From the NCBI GenBank assembly GCA_017508105.1, contig JAFVZP010000051.1, positions 1 through 34,877 on the forward strand: DNA of 34,877 nucleotides, read 5' to 3'. Below, piece by piece: positions 1 to 7,123 of the stretch. Every line of letters starts with the position of its first letter. Within the stretch, counting starts at the first letter, position 1. Source of the DNA: Clostridia bacterium (GTDB lineage: Bacteria > Bacillota > Clostridia > Christensenellales > Borkfalkiaceae). The notes beneath the pieces were generated by a model, which saw nothing but the letters and a program-made list of their open reading frames with translations, did no database searches and was not told the DNA's origin. Both the position numbers and the translations under genes were made by a program.

Positions 1-1
1 T

Positions 2-130
2 TATTCAAAGTCTACAGGCACGGCAACAGGCGCGAAGGGCCATAATCTTACGGAGATTTCCGCAGAGGCGACCTGTACCGAGGACGGCTACACGGGAACG
101 GTATGTAAGGCATGTGATTACGCAGCAAGC
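2..130 (+). CDS. Fragment of a repeat-containing surface protein (partial, no start)
   Basis: Frame 2 is open from the window edge and reads as part of a cysteine-containing repeat, with GHNLTEISAEATCTEDGY at about residues 13-30 followed by a V-C-K-A-C-D-Y segment. The pattern (His-Asn, then A-T-C-T-E-x-G, then C-x-x-C) is typical of repeats in very large secreted or wall-attached proteins of Clostridia. Sense coding ends near 119-131. Beyond that the same frame turns into Arg-rich nonsense, because it runs antisense to ilvA. Neither start nor end of the gene is present. The similarity is judged by eye from the repeat pattern. The fragment could be a real rearrangement remnant or, more simply, a mis-joined contig end. 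Confidence 0.5.
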
Positions 131-521
131 GCAACGCCTCGGTGTAGGCGTCGTCGTAAACGCCGGAAACCAAGCAGATTTCCGCCCCGTACGAACGGGT
201 GGCTTCCACCTTGGAGATGGGTGCGCCGTCGGGCAGACAGATAAGCGATTTAATCTTATTTTTTTTCGCGGCAAGGGCTACGCCTTGGGCATGGTTGCCT
301 GCTGAGCAGGCAATAACGCCTTTTTTCTTGTCCTCGTCGGAGAGCTGAGAAATTTTATAATACGCGCCGCGAACCTTAAACGAACCGGTAACCTGTAAGC
401 ATTCGGGCTTCAAATACAACTGACAGTTGTCCGTGAGCCTAGGTGCGGCAACGATGTCCGTCTGGCGCACGGCGTCCTTTAAAACGTAGGCAGCGTGATA
501 AATTTTATCCAATGTAAGCAT
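126..521 (-). CDS. ilvA: Threonine ammonia-lyase, N-terminal part only (truncated at junction)
   Basis: PLP-dependent threonine dehydratase, which makes 2-oxobutanoate from threonine for isoleucine synthesis or threonine catabolism. The start at 521 is chosen because AGAGGT lies just upstream and the protein then begins MLTLDKIYHA, as in the family. The PLP-lysine motif GSFKVRGA (Lys49) is present, followed by SAGNHAQGVA and the GVYDDAYTEAL segment near residue 130. After that the family would continue to about 400 residues, but the reading turns into unrelated sequence at about 119-131. The rest of the gene is therefore missing. A strong sigma-A promoter lies upstream (554-582). Identification of the family is firm; whether the gene is truly broken in the organism is not known. 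Confidence 0.85.
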
Positions 522-553
522 AACAATCGACCTCTTATGATGAGATATATTCA

Positions 554-582
554 AGTATAGCAATTCTCTTTGTAAATGTCAA
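554..582 (-). promoter_or_regulatory. Sigma-A promoter for ilvA
   Basis: On the minus strand TTGACA (577-582) and TATACT (554-559) are separated by exactly 17 bases. It lies 33 bases before the ilvA start and after the NUDIX gene end, so ilvA has its own promoter. Confidence 0.8.
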
Positions 583-601
583 TGAAAAAGAGAACGCCAA
601 T

Positions 602-1135
602 TTATTTTCGGTTTAAAAGATACTGTTGCAGGGCTACGATGGTTTTGGAATCCTGAATTTCGCCCGAGCGTATCATCTCCCACACCTTTTGCACTTCGAT
701 ATATTCCGCGTTCAAAAATTCGTCTTCGTCCAAATGGGCGGTACCATGCCTGCAATCAAGCGCTTCAAACAGGTGTATTTTTTCGGTGGAATAGCCGCAG
801 GTGGGGTAGTAGGTGACGAGGTGTTTCATTTCTCCCGCTTCTATTCCGGCTTCCTCGCTCAGCTCCCGTTTTGCCGCCAAAGCGGGGTCTTCGCCCTTCT
901 CCAGCTTTCCGGCGGGAATTTCATAAATGCTCTTGCCGAAGGCGTAGCGGTATTGCTTGACCAGTAAAACCTTTCCGTCCTCGACGTATAAAATTCCAAC
1001 CCCGCCCGAATGCTCAACGATTTCCCGCTTGCACGGCTTTCCGTCGGGCAGCAGAGCGTCATCCGAGCGAACGGAGAGGATTTTACCTTGATATACGTAG
1101 TTTTTTCGTACGACCTTTTCTTCCAAAACGTCCAT
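602..1135 (-). CDS. nudF: NUDIX hydrolase, ADP-ribose pyrophosphatase type
   Basis: A 177-residue protein with a complete Nudix box: Gly76, then E-x7-R-E-L-S-E-E-A-G-I ending at residue 98, which fits G-x5-E-x7-REUxEExGU. Family members of this length and with the preceding I-P-A-G segment hydrolyse ADP-ribose to AMP and ribose 5-phosphate, using Mg at the box glutamates. The protein is soluble and cytoplasmic. The gene follows the unknown gene at 1152-1898 by 16 bases and is probably co-transcribed with it. The ribosome site is weak (AGGATAA). The substrate is inferred from similarity to the YqkG/NudF group and could be another nucleoside diphosphate derivative. Confidence 0.85.
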   Translation of the reverse strand: MDVLEEKVVRKNYVYQGKILSVRSDDALLPDGKPCKREIVEHSGGVGILYVEDGKVLLVKQYRYAFGKSIYEIPAGKLEKGEDPALAAKRELSEEAGIEAGEMKHLVTYYPTCGYSTEKIHLFEALDCRHGTAHLDEDEFLNAEYIEVQKVWEMIRSGEIQDSKTIVALQQYLLNRK

Positions 1136-1151
1136 TATATTATCCTATATT

Positions 1152-1898
1152 TTATAATTGTTCGGTCAGCGCAAACATTTTAAGCAAGTTTTCGTTGGAT
1201 TGTTTGGTATAAGCAACCAAATAATAATACCCAATCAACAGCGCCTTTATCTGGTTTTCCTCGGCGCTCTTGATTGCAGCGTACAGCTCGTTCAACAGCG
1301 TTGCGCCTGCGGCCTTGTCCGTATCGGGCAAAAGTCCTTGTGACAGCGCCGTCATTTCAGCGTGTACGACGGCGGAAAGCTCGTTAAAAATTACTTTCTT
1401 GCTCTTTTTTCCGCCGTTATGCACGTTTGACGCGGAAAATGCGTCCGCGGTGTGGGTGCTTTCGGATTTGGGTAAAAACTGTTCGCTGACGGCGTTTTTG
1501 AAGGGAACAATCACCTGCGCCAAAAACAGCTCAAAGGCCTGGGTATAGCTACCGTCCTCTGCAAAAAAGGTCTGCAGGAACTGATTGAAATTGATGACCT
1601 GATTGTCGATGTCCACGAGCAGGCAAAAGAGAAAGGCTACCCGTTCGGCAGGGGCTTCGGGCAGGAGCAACACGCCCTTGTTCTGCGTGCCGTCGGGAGA
1701 GGGACGCAAATATAATTCCTGCGCCTTTAAATAATCGAAGGAGGCCGTCGCCCGTTGCAACCAGGAAACGAGCGCCGGAACGGTTGCAAGTCCACGCAAC
1801 AGATCGCTGATTTTAGAGGGCGCTAAAATAAATTTTGCCTGCAACAAATCGTCGCATTTATTCAAGAAATTGCCAATCTGCATTTCAATGGTATCCAT
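1152..1898 (-). CDS. Unknown protein, 248 residues
   Basis: I do not recognise this family. The protein is soluble and mostly helical by composition, with no signal peptide, no membrane segment and no metal-binding cysteine cluster. Residues about 150-170 (KSESTHTADAFSASNVHNGG) look like a flexible linker between an N-terminal part of about 145 residues and a C-terminal helical part. The gene has its own extended -10 promoter (1937-1945) and a GGAAAG ribosome site, and it leads a two-gene unit with the NUDIX hydrolase. Base composition matches its neighbours, so transfer is not indicated. The context gives no firm function. Confidence 0.7.
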   Translation of the reverse strand: MDTIEMQIGNFLNKCDDLLQAKFILAPSKISDLLRGLATVPALVSWLQRATASFDYLKAQELYLRPSPDGTQNKGVLLLPEAPAERVAFLFCLLVDIDNQVINFNQFLQTFFAEDGSYTQAFELFLAQVIVPFKNAVSEQFLPKSESTHTADAFSASNVHNGGKKSKKVIFNELSAVVHAEMTALSQGLLPDTDKAAGATLLNELYAAIKSAEENQIKALLIGYYYLVAYTKQSNENLLKMFALTEQL

Positions 1899-1936
1899 AA
1901 ACGCACTTTCCTTTTTTAATGGAATTTATTTTCTCT

Positions 1937-1945
1937 ATTATACCA
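1937..1945 (-). promoter_or_regulatory. Extended -10 promoter for the unknown gene and nudF
   Basis: The minus strand reads TGGTATAAT, a TGn extension plus perfect TATAAT, 38 bases before the start at 1898. No convincing -35 is visible, which an extended -10 does not need. Confidence 0.6.
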
Positions 1946-1984
1946 CAAAAAAAATAAAAAGTTGTACTTTTTTTTATAAATATC

Positions 1985-2012
1985 TTGATTTTTTATAAAA
2001 AATATGTATAAT
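1985..2012 (+). promoter_or_regulatory. Sigma-A promoter for the DUF4364 gene
   Basis: TTGATT (1985-1990) and TATAAT (2007-2012) with a 16-base spacer in a very AT-rich stretch, 19 bases before the start codon. It is back to back with the promoter at 1937-1945. Confidence 0.65.
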
Positions 2013-2031
2013 ATATGTACGCAGGTAAATT

Positions 2032-2559
2032 ATGTTACAGGTCAAAGGCGAAACTTCCACGAACAAATTAATAATTTTATTCGTTTTCGATAAAATGGAA
2101 ACGGCGCTGTCCGAAAAGATATTGGTGGACATCTGCTGTTCGAGCAACGACTGGCTCAATTATATGGATTGCGTTTCCTTGCTTCGAAAGCTGTTGGACG
2201 ACGGTTTTTTATGTGCCATTCCCGGGGATGAGGAATCGCTGTACACCATCACGCCCGACGGCAGGGAGAGCTTGGCAAACTTCTATATCAACATTCCAAA
2301 GAGTATTCGGGAAGAAATTTCGGTCTTTGTCAAGAAGAATATTGCGCGCTTTAAAAAGAAACAGGAATGTAAAGCAGACTACTATCAGAACAAAGACGGT
2401 ACGTATACCGTATTTTTAAAAATTCTTGCGCCCGTGCAGCCCATGCTCGAACTGAAATTCGTCGTACCCGATAAAAAGACGGCGAACAACATTTATAAAA
2501 AATGGGAGGACAAGGCGTCCGAACTGTATTCGGTCATTTACGAAACGCTGGTAGACTAA
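2032..2559 (+). CDS. DUF4364 family winged-helix-like protein
   Basis: A 175-residue soluble protein resembling the DUF4364 family found in Clostridia. The N-terminal part (about residues 10-75) has the rhythm of a winged-helix DNA-binding fold: helices around KLIILFVFDKM and WLNYMDCVSLLRKLL, then a short wing with LYTITPDGR. The C-terminal half (about 95-170) is predicted alpha/beta. The family is annotated as a putative transcriptional regulator, but its targets are not known to me. The gene starts 19 bases after a good -10 box with little room for a ribosome site (CAGGTAA). It is followed after 20 bases by the TSCPD gene, so the two are probably one transcript ending at 2864-2899. Confidence 0.7.
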   Translation: MLQVKGETSTNKLIILFVFDKMETALSEKILVDICCSSNDWLNYMDCVSLLRKLLDDGFLCAIPGDEESLYTITPDGRESLANFYINIPKSIREEISVFVKKNIARFKKKQECKADYYQNKDGTYTVFLKILAPVQPMLELKFVVPDKKTANNIYKKWEDKASELYSVIYETLVD

Positions 2560-2579
2560 CCGACAAAGGAGGAAAAATT

Positions 2580-2855
2580 ATGTTCACGTATTCAACCAAC
2601 GGTACTTGTTCCCGTCAAATCGTGTTTGACGTTACGGAGGGGGACAATACCTTGCACAACGTAAAATTCATCGGCGGATGCAGCGGTAATTTGCAGGGCA
2701 TCGGCAAATTGGTGGAAGGCAAAAATATAGACGAGGTGGAAAAATTATTGGCGGGCATTCGTTGCAGGGGCAACACGTCCTGTCCCGACCAGCTCTCGCA
2801 AGCCATCACCGCGTATAAAAGAGCCAAAGCCGAGAAAGAAAAAAACCGCAAATAA
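2580..2855 (+). CDS. TIGR03905-type TSCPD domain protein
   Basis: A 91-residue protein with four conserved cysteines (10, 34, 62 and 68), the last in the eponymous T-S-C-P-D motif. It matches the short TSCPD/TIGR03905 family of Firmicutes. The domain also occurs at the C-terminus of some class II ribonucleotide reductases, so nucleotide metabolism or a metal-binding accessory role is plausible but not shown. The start at 2580 is chosen because AAAGGAGG sits 8 bases upstream. A longer reading from 2502 would overlap the preceding gene and lacks this site. The last residues are Lys/Glu-rich. Confidence 0.8.
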   Translation: MFTYSTNGTCSRQIVFDVTEGDNTLHNVKFIGGCSGNLQGIGKLVEGKNIDEVEKLLAGIRCRGNTSCPDQLSQAITAYKRAKAEKEKNRK

Positions 2856-2863
2856 CAAAATTA

Positions 2864-2899
2864 AAAGAGGCTTGACAGATTGTCAAACCTCTTTTTTTG
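2864..2899. terminator. Rho-independent terminator, probably bidirectional
   Basis: AGAGGCTTGACA and TGTCAAACCTCT form a 12-base stem with one mismatch and a 3-base loop, followed by seven T. The complementary strand also ends in T-rich sequence, so it can serve the convergent cysteine-rich gene. Confidence 0.85.
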
Positions 2900-2942
2900 T
2901 TATGCCTTATTCAAAGCGCGGTGCCTTTTCGCCTATTTTCGA

Positions 2943-3209
2943 TTAGCAGCCGCAGCCACCGCACAAATTATTCACGATGCTGGCAAGCGAGCCGTTTCTG
3001 CACCAGCAGAACAAGAGCGCGATGAGAATGGGCCAGCCGCAGCCGCTGAAAAGATTTTCCAAACAGAAGTTTCTGCCGGAAAGCACAAAGGCGAGAATCA
3101 AAAGCCAGAGCCAACCGTTGCTATTGCAACCGCAGTCACATCTGCGGTCACATCCGCAGCCGCAGCCCGAGCCCGAACGGTCGTTATTGTTACAACAAGA
3201 ATTGCACAT
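2943..3209 (-). CDS. Cysteine-rich membrane miniprotein
   Basis: An 88-residue protein with 16 cysteines. The N-terminal third alternates Gly and Cys (C-x-C-x-C pairs at 16-28). Two short hydrophobic segments follow (W-L-W-L-L-I-L-A-F-V-L and P-I-L-I-A-L-L-F-C-W), and the protein ends in C-G-G-C-G-C. The start at 3209 is set by TAGGAGG just upstream; a longer reading to 3353 has no ribosome site. I do not recognise a named family. The layout resembles short Cys-rich, single- or double-span proteins often seen in Clostridia, which may sit in spore or cell envelopes or bind metal. Both functions are guesses. Confidence 0.65.
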   Translation of the reverse strand: MCNSCCNNNDRSGSGCGCGCDRRCDCGCNSNGWLWLLILAFVLSGRNFCLENLFSGCGWPILIALLFCWCRNGSLASIVNNLCGGCGC

Positions 3210-3357
3210 TATGTAAAACCTCCTATAATGCACGGAAAGGTGAAATTCAGTGTGTATGCTTCCCGTGTTTTCGTGTATATTAAATAGTATTATAAAACAC
3301 AAAAAAATGTTACAAGGCATTCCAAGCGAAAAAAAGCCGTATTCAGCGCTCATTTAG

Positions 3358-3386
3358 TTGCCAAAATGTAAAAACATTGTTATAAT
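3358..3386 (+). promoter_or_regulatory. Sigma-A promoter for the ECF S component-coaX-hom operon
   Basis: TTGCCA (3358-3363), a 17-base spacer and TATAAT (3381-3386). Transcription would begin near 3393, leaving a leader of about 130 bases before the start at 3527. Confidence 0.75.
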
Positions 3387-3392
3387 AATATA

Positions 3393-3526
3393 ACTGTATA
3401 CTGGTTTGCGGATACGTTTGAGTGGAGTGTCAAATACCGTTCAAACGGTTCGACGGACAAAAATGCAGTAAATTCTTTTTTATGACACAGCCATTTTGCA
3501 AAAAAGGCTGATGGAGGTAATTGAAT
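3393..3526 (+). promoter_or_regulatory. Structured leader of the ECF S component operon
   Basis: This gene-free leader holds several pairings. GTTTGA (3416-3421) can pair with TCAAA at 3430-3434 or with TCAAAC at 3441-3446, so the two are mutually exclusive. ACCGTT/AACGGT (3436-3449) forms a compact dyad. CAGCC/GGCTG (3488-3510) closes a stem that ends three bases before the GGAGG ribosome site. No known riboswitch class is recognised. The dyad might instead be a repressor operator. Confidence 0.4.
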
Positions 3527-4126
3527 ATGTCTAAGGAAAATAGCTTTTTTTCTGCAAGGAACGTTGCACTGTTGGGCATTTTACTCGCGCTCGTAGTGGT
3601 ACTGCAAAGCTTAGCCTCGGTCGTACCCCTGTTCGTAACGCTCAATCTGGCATTAATTCCCATCATCTTGGCGGGAATGCTGCTGGGCGCATGGGCGGGT
3701 GCGTTCGTTGGATTTGCCTGCGGCGTCATCGTACTCATTCAGGTGGTTATGGGCTTAAACGCTTTCTACGTTCTGATTTGGACGAACAGTCCCATCGTCA
3801 CCACGCTCATTTGCTTGGTTAAAACGACGGTGGCGGGTGGCGTTGCCGGAGCGATTTTTTCCTTATTAAAGAAAAAAAATAAATACGTCGGCGTATTTCT
3901 TGCTTCGGGCATCGTTCCCGTGCTCAACACGGTGCTGTTCATTCTCGGTTGCCTTTGCATGAGCGATACCATGCGTCTGATGGCAGGGGACGCCGCCAAT
4001 ATTTTGCTGTTTATCGTCGTTGACGTGGTTACAATCAATTTCTTTTTGGAATTTGCAACCTCGTTGATCGCTGCCCCCGCGCTGCACACCGTATATACGG
4101 TAGCCCAAAGACGTATTCAAAAATAA
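3527..4126 (+). CDS. panT: ECF transporter S component, probably pantothenate (PanT-like)
   Basis: A 199-residue integral membrane protein with about six hydrophobic spans, including L-L-G-I-L-L-A-L-V-V near residue 15 and a Gly-rich L-L-G-A-W-A-G-A-F-V-G near 55. Size and layout fit substrate-binding S subunits of energy-coupling factor importers, which work with shared EcfA/A'/T subunits encoded elsewhere. The next gene, 14 bases downstream, is pantothenate kinase, which makes pantothenate the likely substrate. The ATG at 3527 has GGAGG nine bases upstream; an in-frame TTG at 3521 is too close to that site. The family is fairly sure; the substrate is inferred from context only. Confidence 0.75.
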   Translation: MSKENSFFSARNVALLGILLALVVVLQSLASVVPLFVTLNLALIPIILAGMLLGAWAGAFVGFACGVIVLIQVVMGLNAFYVLIWTNSPIVTTLICLVKTTVAGGVAGAIFSLLKKKNKYVGVFLASGIVPVLNTVLFILGCLCMSDTMRLMAGDAANILLFIVVDVVTINFFLEFATSLIAAPALHTVYTVAQRRIQK

Positions 4127-4140
4127 AAGGTATATAACGT

Positions 4141-4938
4141 ATGATTATCTGCATAGATATAGGTAATACAAACATAAAATACGGCATCTACGAAGGGGAC
4201 GAGTTGCTCATTTCCTTCCGCGTTGCTACCGATAACAAGCGTACCTCGGACGAATACGGCGAACAGCTCATGAGCGTGCTGCGCTTCAAGGGTGTGCGCT
4301 GTCAGGAAATTACGGGCGGCATTATGTCCTCGGTTGTACCCTCGTTGGATTACACCATTGCGCACATGTGTAAGGTCTATTTGAACTTCAAGCCCTTACA
4401 GCTTGCCCCGGGCTTAAAATCAGGGCTTTCCATTCGTTGCGACAACGCAAGAGAGGTCGGCGCAGACAGAATCGTCAACTGCGTATCTGCGCTCGTTACC
4501 CATCAGAACGCGGGCATGCCCCTCATCGTTATTGATTTTGGCACGGCAACGACCTTCAATATCATCAACTGTGAAGGGGAGTTCATCGGTGGCGTCATCG
4601 CCCCCGGAATTAAGGGCTCTTTGGACAGCTTGGTCGGCGGAACGGCAAAGCTTCCGAGGGTAGAAATCGAAGCACCCAAGAGCATTATTGCAAAAAATAC
4701 GGTCACCAATATGCAGGCATGCATCGTGTTTGGCTTTGCGGGCTTGGTGGAATACATCGTCAAGCGCATCAAAAAGGAATTGAAGGCCGATGCGGTAAAG
4801 ACCATCGCCACAGGCGGGTTCAGCGAAATCATCGCCAAGGAAATTTCCTGTATTGACGTGGTGGATAAATTATTGACGTTAAACGGTTTAAAATATTTAT
4901 ATTACTTAAATAGTTCAGAGGAGAAAAAGACAATATGA
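4141..4938 (+). CDS. coaX: Type III pantothenate kinase
   Basis: Phosphorylates pantothenate, the first step of CoA synthesis. The 265-residue protein has the ASKHA-fold phosphate motifs: D-I-G-N-T-N at 6-11, an E-V-G-A-D-R-I-V-N motif near 105-113, and D-F-G-T-A-T-T near 131. The A-P-G segment in the following G-G-V-I-A-P-G-I is also typical. Type III enzymes need a monovalent cation and, unlike CoaA, are not inhibited by CoA. The gene sits between the S component and hom and overlaps hom by four bases (ATGA), implying translational coupling. Length is normal for the family. Confidence 0.95.
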   Translation: MIICIDIGNTNIKYGIYEGDELLISFRVATDNKRTSDEYGEQLMSVLRFKGVRCQEITGGIMSSVVPSLDYTIAHMCKVYLNFKPLQLAPGLKSGLSIRCDNAREVGADRIVNCVSALVTHQNAGMPLIVIDFGTATTFNIINCEGEFIGGVIAPGIKGSLDSLVGGTAKLPRVEIEAPKSIIAKNTVTNMQACIVFGFAGLVEYIVKRIKKELKADAVKTIATGGFSEIIAKEISCIDVVDKLLTLNGLKYLYYLNSSEEKKTI

Positions 4939-6218
4939 AGAAAGTCGGCGTAGCCATTTTAGGACTTGGCACTGTCGGTGGCGGCACGTACAGAATCATT
5001 ACCGAACACAGAGAATTTTACCAAAAGACGCAGGACATTGATTTAGACGTGGAGTGCGTTTTGGAGCTCAACAAAGACCGCATTGCCGCTTTGGGTGTTC
5101 CCGCGGAAAAGGTTGCGGCAAACATTGCCGAAGTTGTTTCCAACCCCAACGTAGACATCGTTGTGGAAATGATTGGCGGTATCGGCGTGGCCAGAACCTT
5201 TGTACAAGCGGCGCTCAACGCCGGTAAATCGGTCGTTACCTCCAACAAGGAACTCATTGCAAAGTATTCCTACGAATTGGAACACATCGCCCGCAGAAAG
5301 AATTGCGGACTGTACTATGAGGCAAGCTGCGTGGGCGGCGTGCCCATCATTCGCACCCTGTTGGACGGCTTGCAGGCAAACTGTATCTTGTCCATGATGG
5401 GCATCGTCAACGGTACGACCAACTATATTTTGGATAAAATGACCAACGAGGGCGCCTCTTACGAGGAAGTTTTAAAACAGGCGCAGGCGCTCGGCTATGC
5501 CGAACTCGACCCTACGTCCGACGTTGAGGGCTTCGACTCTACCTATAAGCTCTCCATTCTTTCCTCCATGGCGTTCCATACCAAAATCCCTTATACTAAA
5601 ATTTACAGAGAGGGTATCACGACCATTTCGCAAGAGGACATTGCCTACGGTAAGGAACTCGGCTACGTCATCAAGCTGCTCGCCATCGGTAAAAATACCC
5701 CTTCGGGCATTGAAGTCAGAGTGCACCCCACCTATGTCCGCGACAACCATCCCTTGGCTTCGGTCAACGATGCGTTCAACGCCGTATATATCACGGGCGA
5801 CGCCGTGGACGACGTCATGCTCTACGGCAGAGGCGCAGGCGATTTGCCTACGGGCAGCGCCGTGGTCAGCGACGTTATTTTTGCCGCTACCCATTCGGAT
5901 ATTAAATACTCCACCTTTAAAAACACCGCCAACGCCGATAAGCAAACCAAGTTCGTTACCAATTTCTCCAGCGCTTATTATCTGCGCATGACGGTCAACG
6001 ATAAGGTCGGAACACTCGGCAAAATCGCCACCATCTTCGCCCGTCAAAACGTATCCATCGGCGAGATGATTCAAAAGGACTGCGATGAAAACGGCAACGT
6101 AACGCTCATCTTCATCACGCACGAAACCAAGGAGCAGAGCATCAAAACGGCTGTTTCCAAAATCGCTTCTCTGGAAAACGTCTGCAAGGTGGACAGCCTT
6201 TTGCGCGTCGTATCTTAA
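4935..6218 (+). CDS. hom: Homoserine dehydrogenase with C-terminal ACT domain
   Basis: Reduces aspartate semialdehyde to homoserine, the branch point for threonine and methionine. The 427-residue protein has an N-terminal nucleotide-binding motif G-L-G-T-V-G-G-G (10-17), the catalytic-domain signature around N-G-T-T-N-Y-I-L and the A-x-x-D-P-T-S-D-V-E-G-x-D segment near 195-205. The ACT domain from about residue 350 usually gives feedback inhibition by threonine. It overlaps coaX by four bases. thrB and thrC are absent here, so hom is uncoupled from the usual threonine operon. The linkage to coaX may reflect shared aspartate-family supply (beta-alanine for CoA), which is inference. Confidence 0.95.
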   Translation: MKKVGVAILGLGTVGGGTYRIITEHREFYQKTQDIDLDVECVLELNKDRIAALGVPAEKVAANIAEVVSNPNVDIVVEMIGGIGVARTFVQAALNAGKSVVTSNKELIAKYSYELEHIARRKNCGLYYEASCVGGVPIIRTLLDGLQANCILSMMGIVNGTTNYILDKMTNEGASYEEVLKQAQALGYAELDPTSDVEGFDSTYKLSILSSMAFHTKIPYTKIYREGITTISQEDIAYGKELGYVIKLLAIGKNTPSGIEVRVHPTYVRDNHPLASVNDAFNAVYITGDAVDDVMLYGRGAGDLPTGSAVVSDVIFAATHSDIKYSTFKNTANADKQTKFVTNFSSAYYLRMTVNDKVGTLGKIATIFARQNVSIGEMIQKDCDENGNVTLIFITHETKEQSIKTAVSKIASLENVCKVDSLLRVVS

Positions 6219-6241
6219 TAATATAAGGAATATATCGGACT

Positions 6242-7123
6242 ATGAAGGGACTTATCGTCATCAACGCATACTCCGAAAACGGGGACTACCTCTATCAGGC
6301 GCACCGCCTTTTAGAGGAGTTTTCTTTTCGTGGCGTTTGCGTAGAACTTTATAAAAACCGTTGCGGTATGGGCAGTATCCTGCCGAACGGCGAAATTGAG
6401 CTTGCAACCGACGCCGACTTCGCCGTGTTTTTAGATAAGGATAAATACGTCATGCGCCTTTTGGAGCAAAAAGGCGTGCGTCTTTTCAACCCCGCTTCCA
6501 CCATAGAGCTTTGCGACGATAAAATGCTCACACACCTGCATTTGGCACAAAAGGGCATACCCATGCCCAAGATTATTCCCGCTCCCTTCTGTTATACGCC
6601 CCAAGCGGATATTCCTGAAACCTATACAAAAACGCTGATTTCTTCCCTCGGCTTACCCGTCGTCGTCAAGCATAGCTACGGCTCGTTGGGCAGGGAAGTA
6701 TTTTTGGCAAAGACCGAGGATGAGCTTTTCACACTCGCACAAAATCTGCGTTTGACGCCGCATTTTTATCAGCAGTACGTCGCTGAAAGCCACGGCAAGG
6801 ACTTGCGCGTCATCGCCGTCGGTAAGCAGCCCATTGCAGCCATGCTCCGCACCTCCAATGAAGATTTTCGCTCGAATATCGCCTTGGGCGGTAGGGGAGA
6901 ACCCTTTGCGCTTACGCAGGAAATTATCACGCTCACGCAAAAAATCACTTCGGCGCTTTCGCTCGATTATTGCGGCATCGACTTTTTATTCGGCAAAGAG
7001 GGCTTAATTCTTTGTGAGGTCAACTCCAACGCCTTTTTCAAGGGAATGGAAAAAGCGACGGGCATCAATATCGCCGCCGCTTATACGGAGTATATTCTTC
7101 AAACTTTAAAAGAGAAGGTTTAA
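6242..7123 (+). CDS. RimK-like ATP-grasp ligase, substrate unknown
   Basis: A 293-residue ATP-grasp protein of RimK/LysX type. The nucleotide-binding Lys lies in V-V-V-K-H-S-Y-G-S-L-G-R-E-V near residue 140, and the Mg-binding C-terminal motif is C-E-V-N-S-N-A-F-F-K-G near 258. These enzymes activate a carboxylate as acyl phosphate and join it to an amine, for example adding glutamate to a protein or forming peptides. It follows hom by 23 bases in the same operon and converges with ispDF, whose end overlaps by four bases with no terminator between them. No carrier protein such as LysW is nearby. The family is sure; the reaction partner cannot be told. Confidence 0.85.
   Translation: MKGLIVINAYSENGDYLYQAHRLLEEFSFRGVCVELYKNRCGMGSILPNGEIELATDADFAVFLDKDKYVMRLLEQKGVRLFNPASTIELCDDKMLTHLHLAQKGIPMPKIIPAPFCYTPQADIPETYTKTLISSLGLPVVVKHSYGSLGREVFLAKTEDELFTLAQNLRLTPHFYQQYVAESHGKDLRVIAVGKQPIAAMLRTSNEDFRSNIALGGRGEPFALTQEIITLTQKITSALSLDYCGIDFLFGKEGLILCEVNSNAFFKGMEKATGINIAAAYTEYILQTLKEKV

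Noticed and set aside
3427-3434. TGTCAAA in the ECF S component leader as a Spo0A box
   Set aside because: It lacks the central CG of the 0A box and lies downstream of the promoter within a likely RNA stem.
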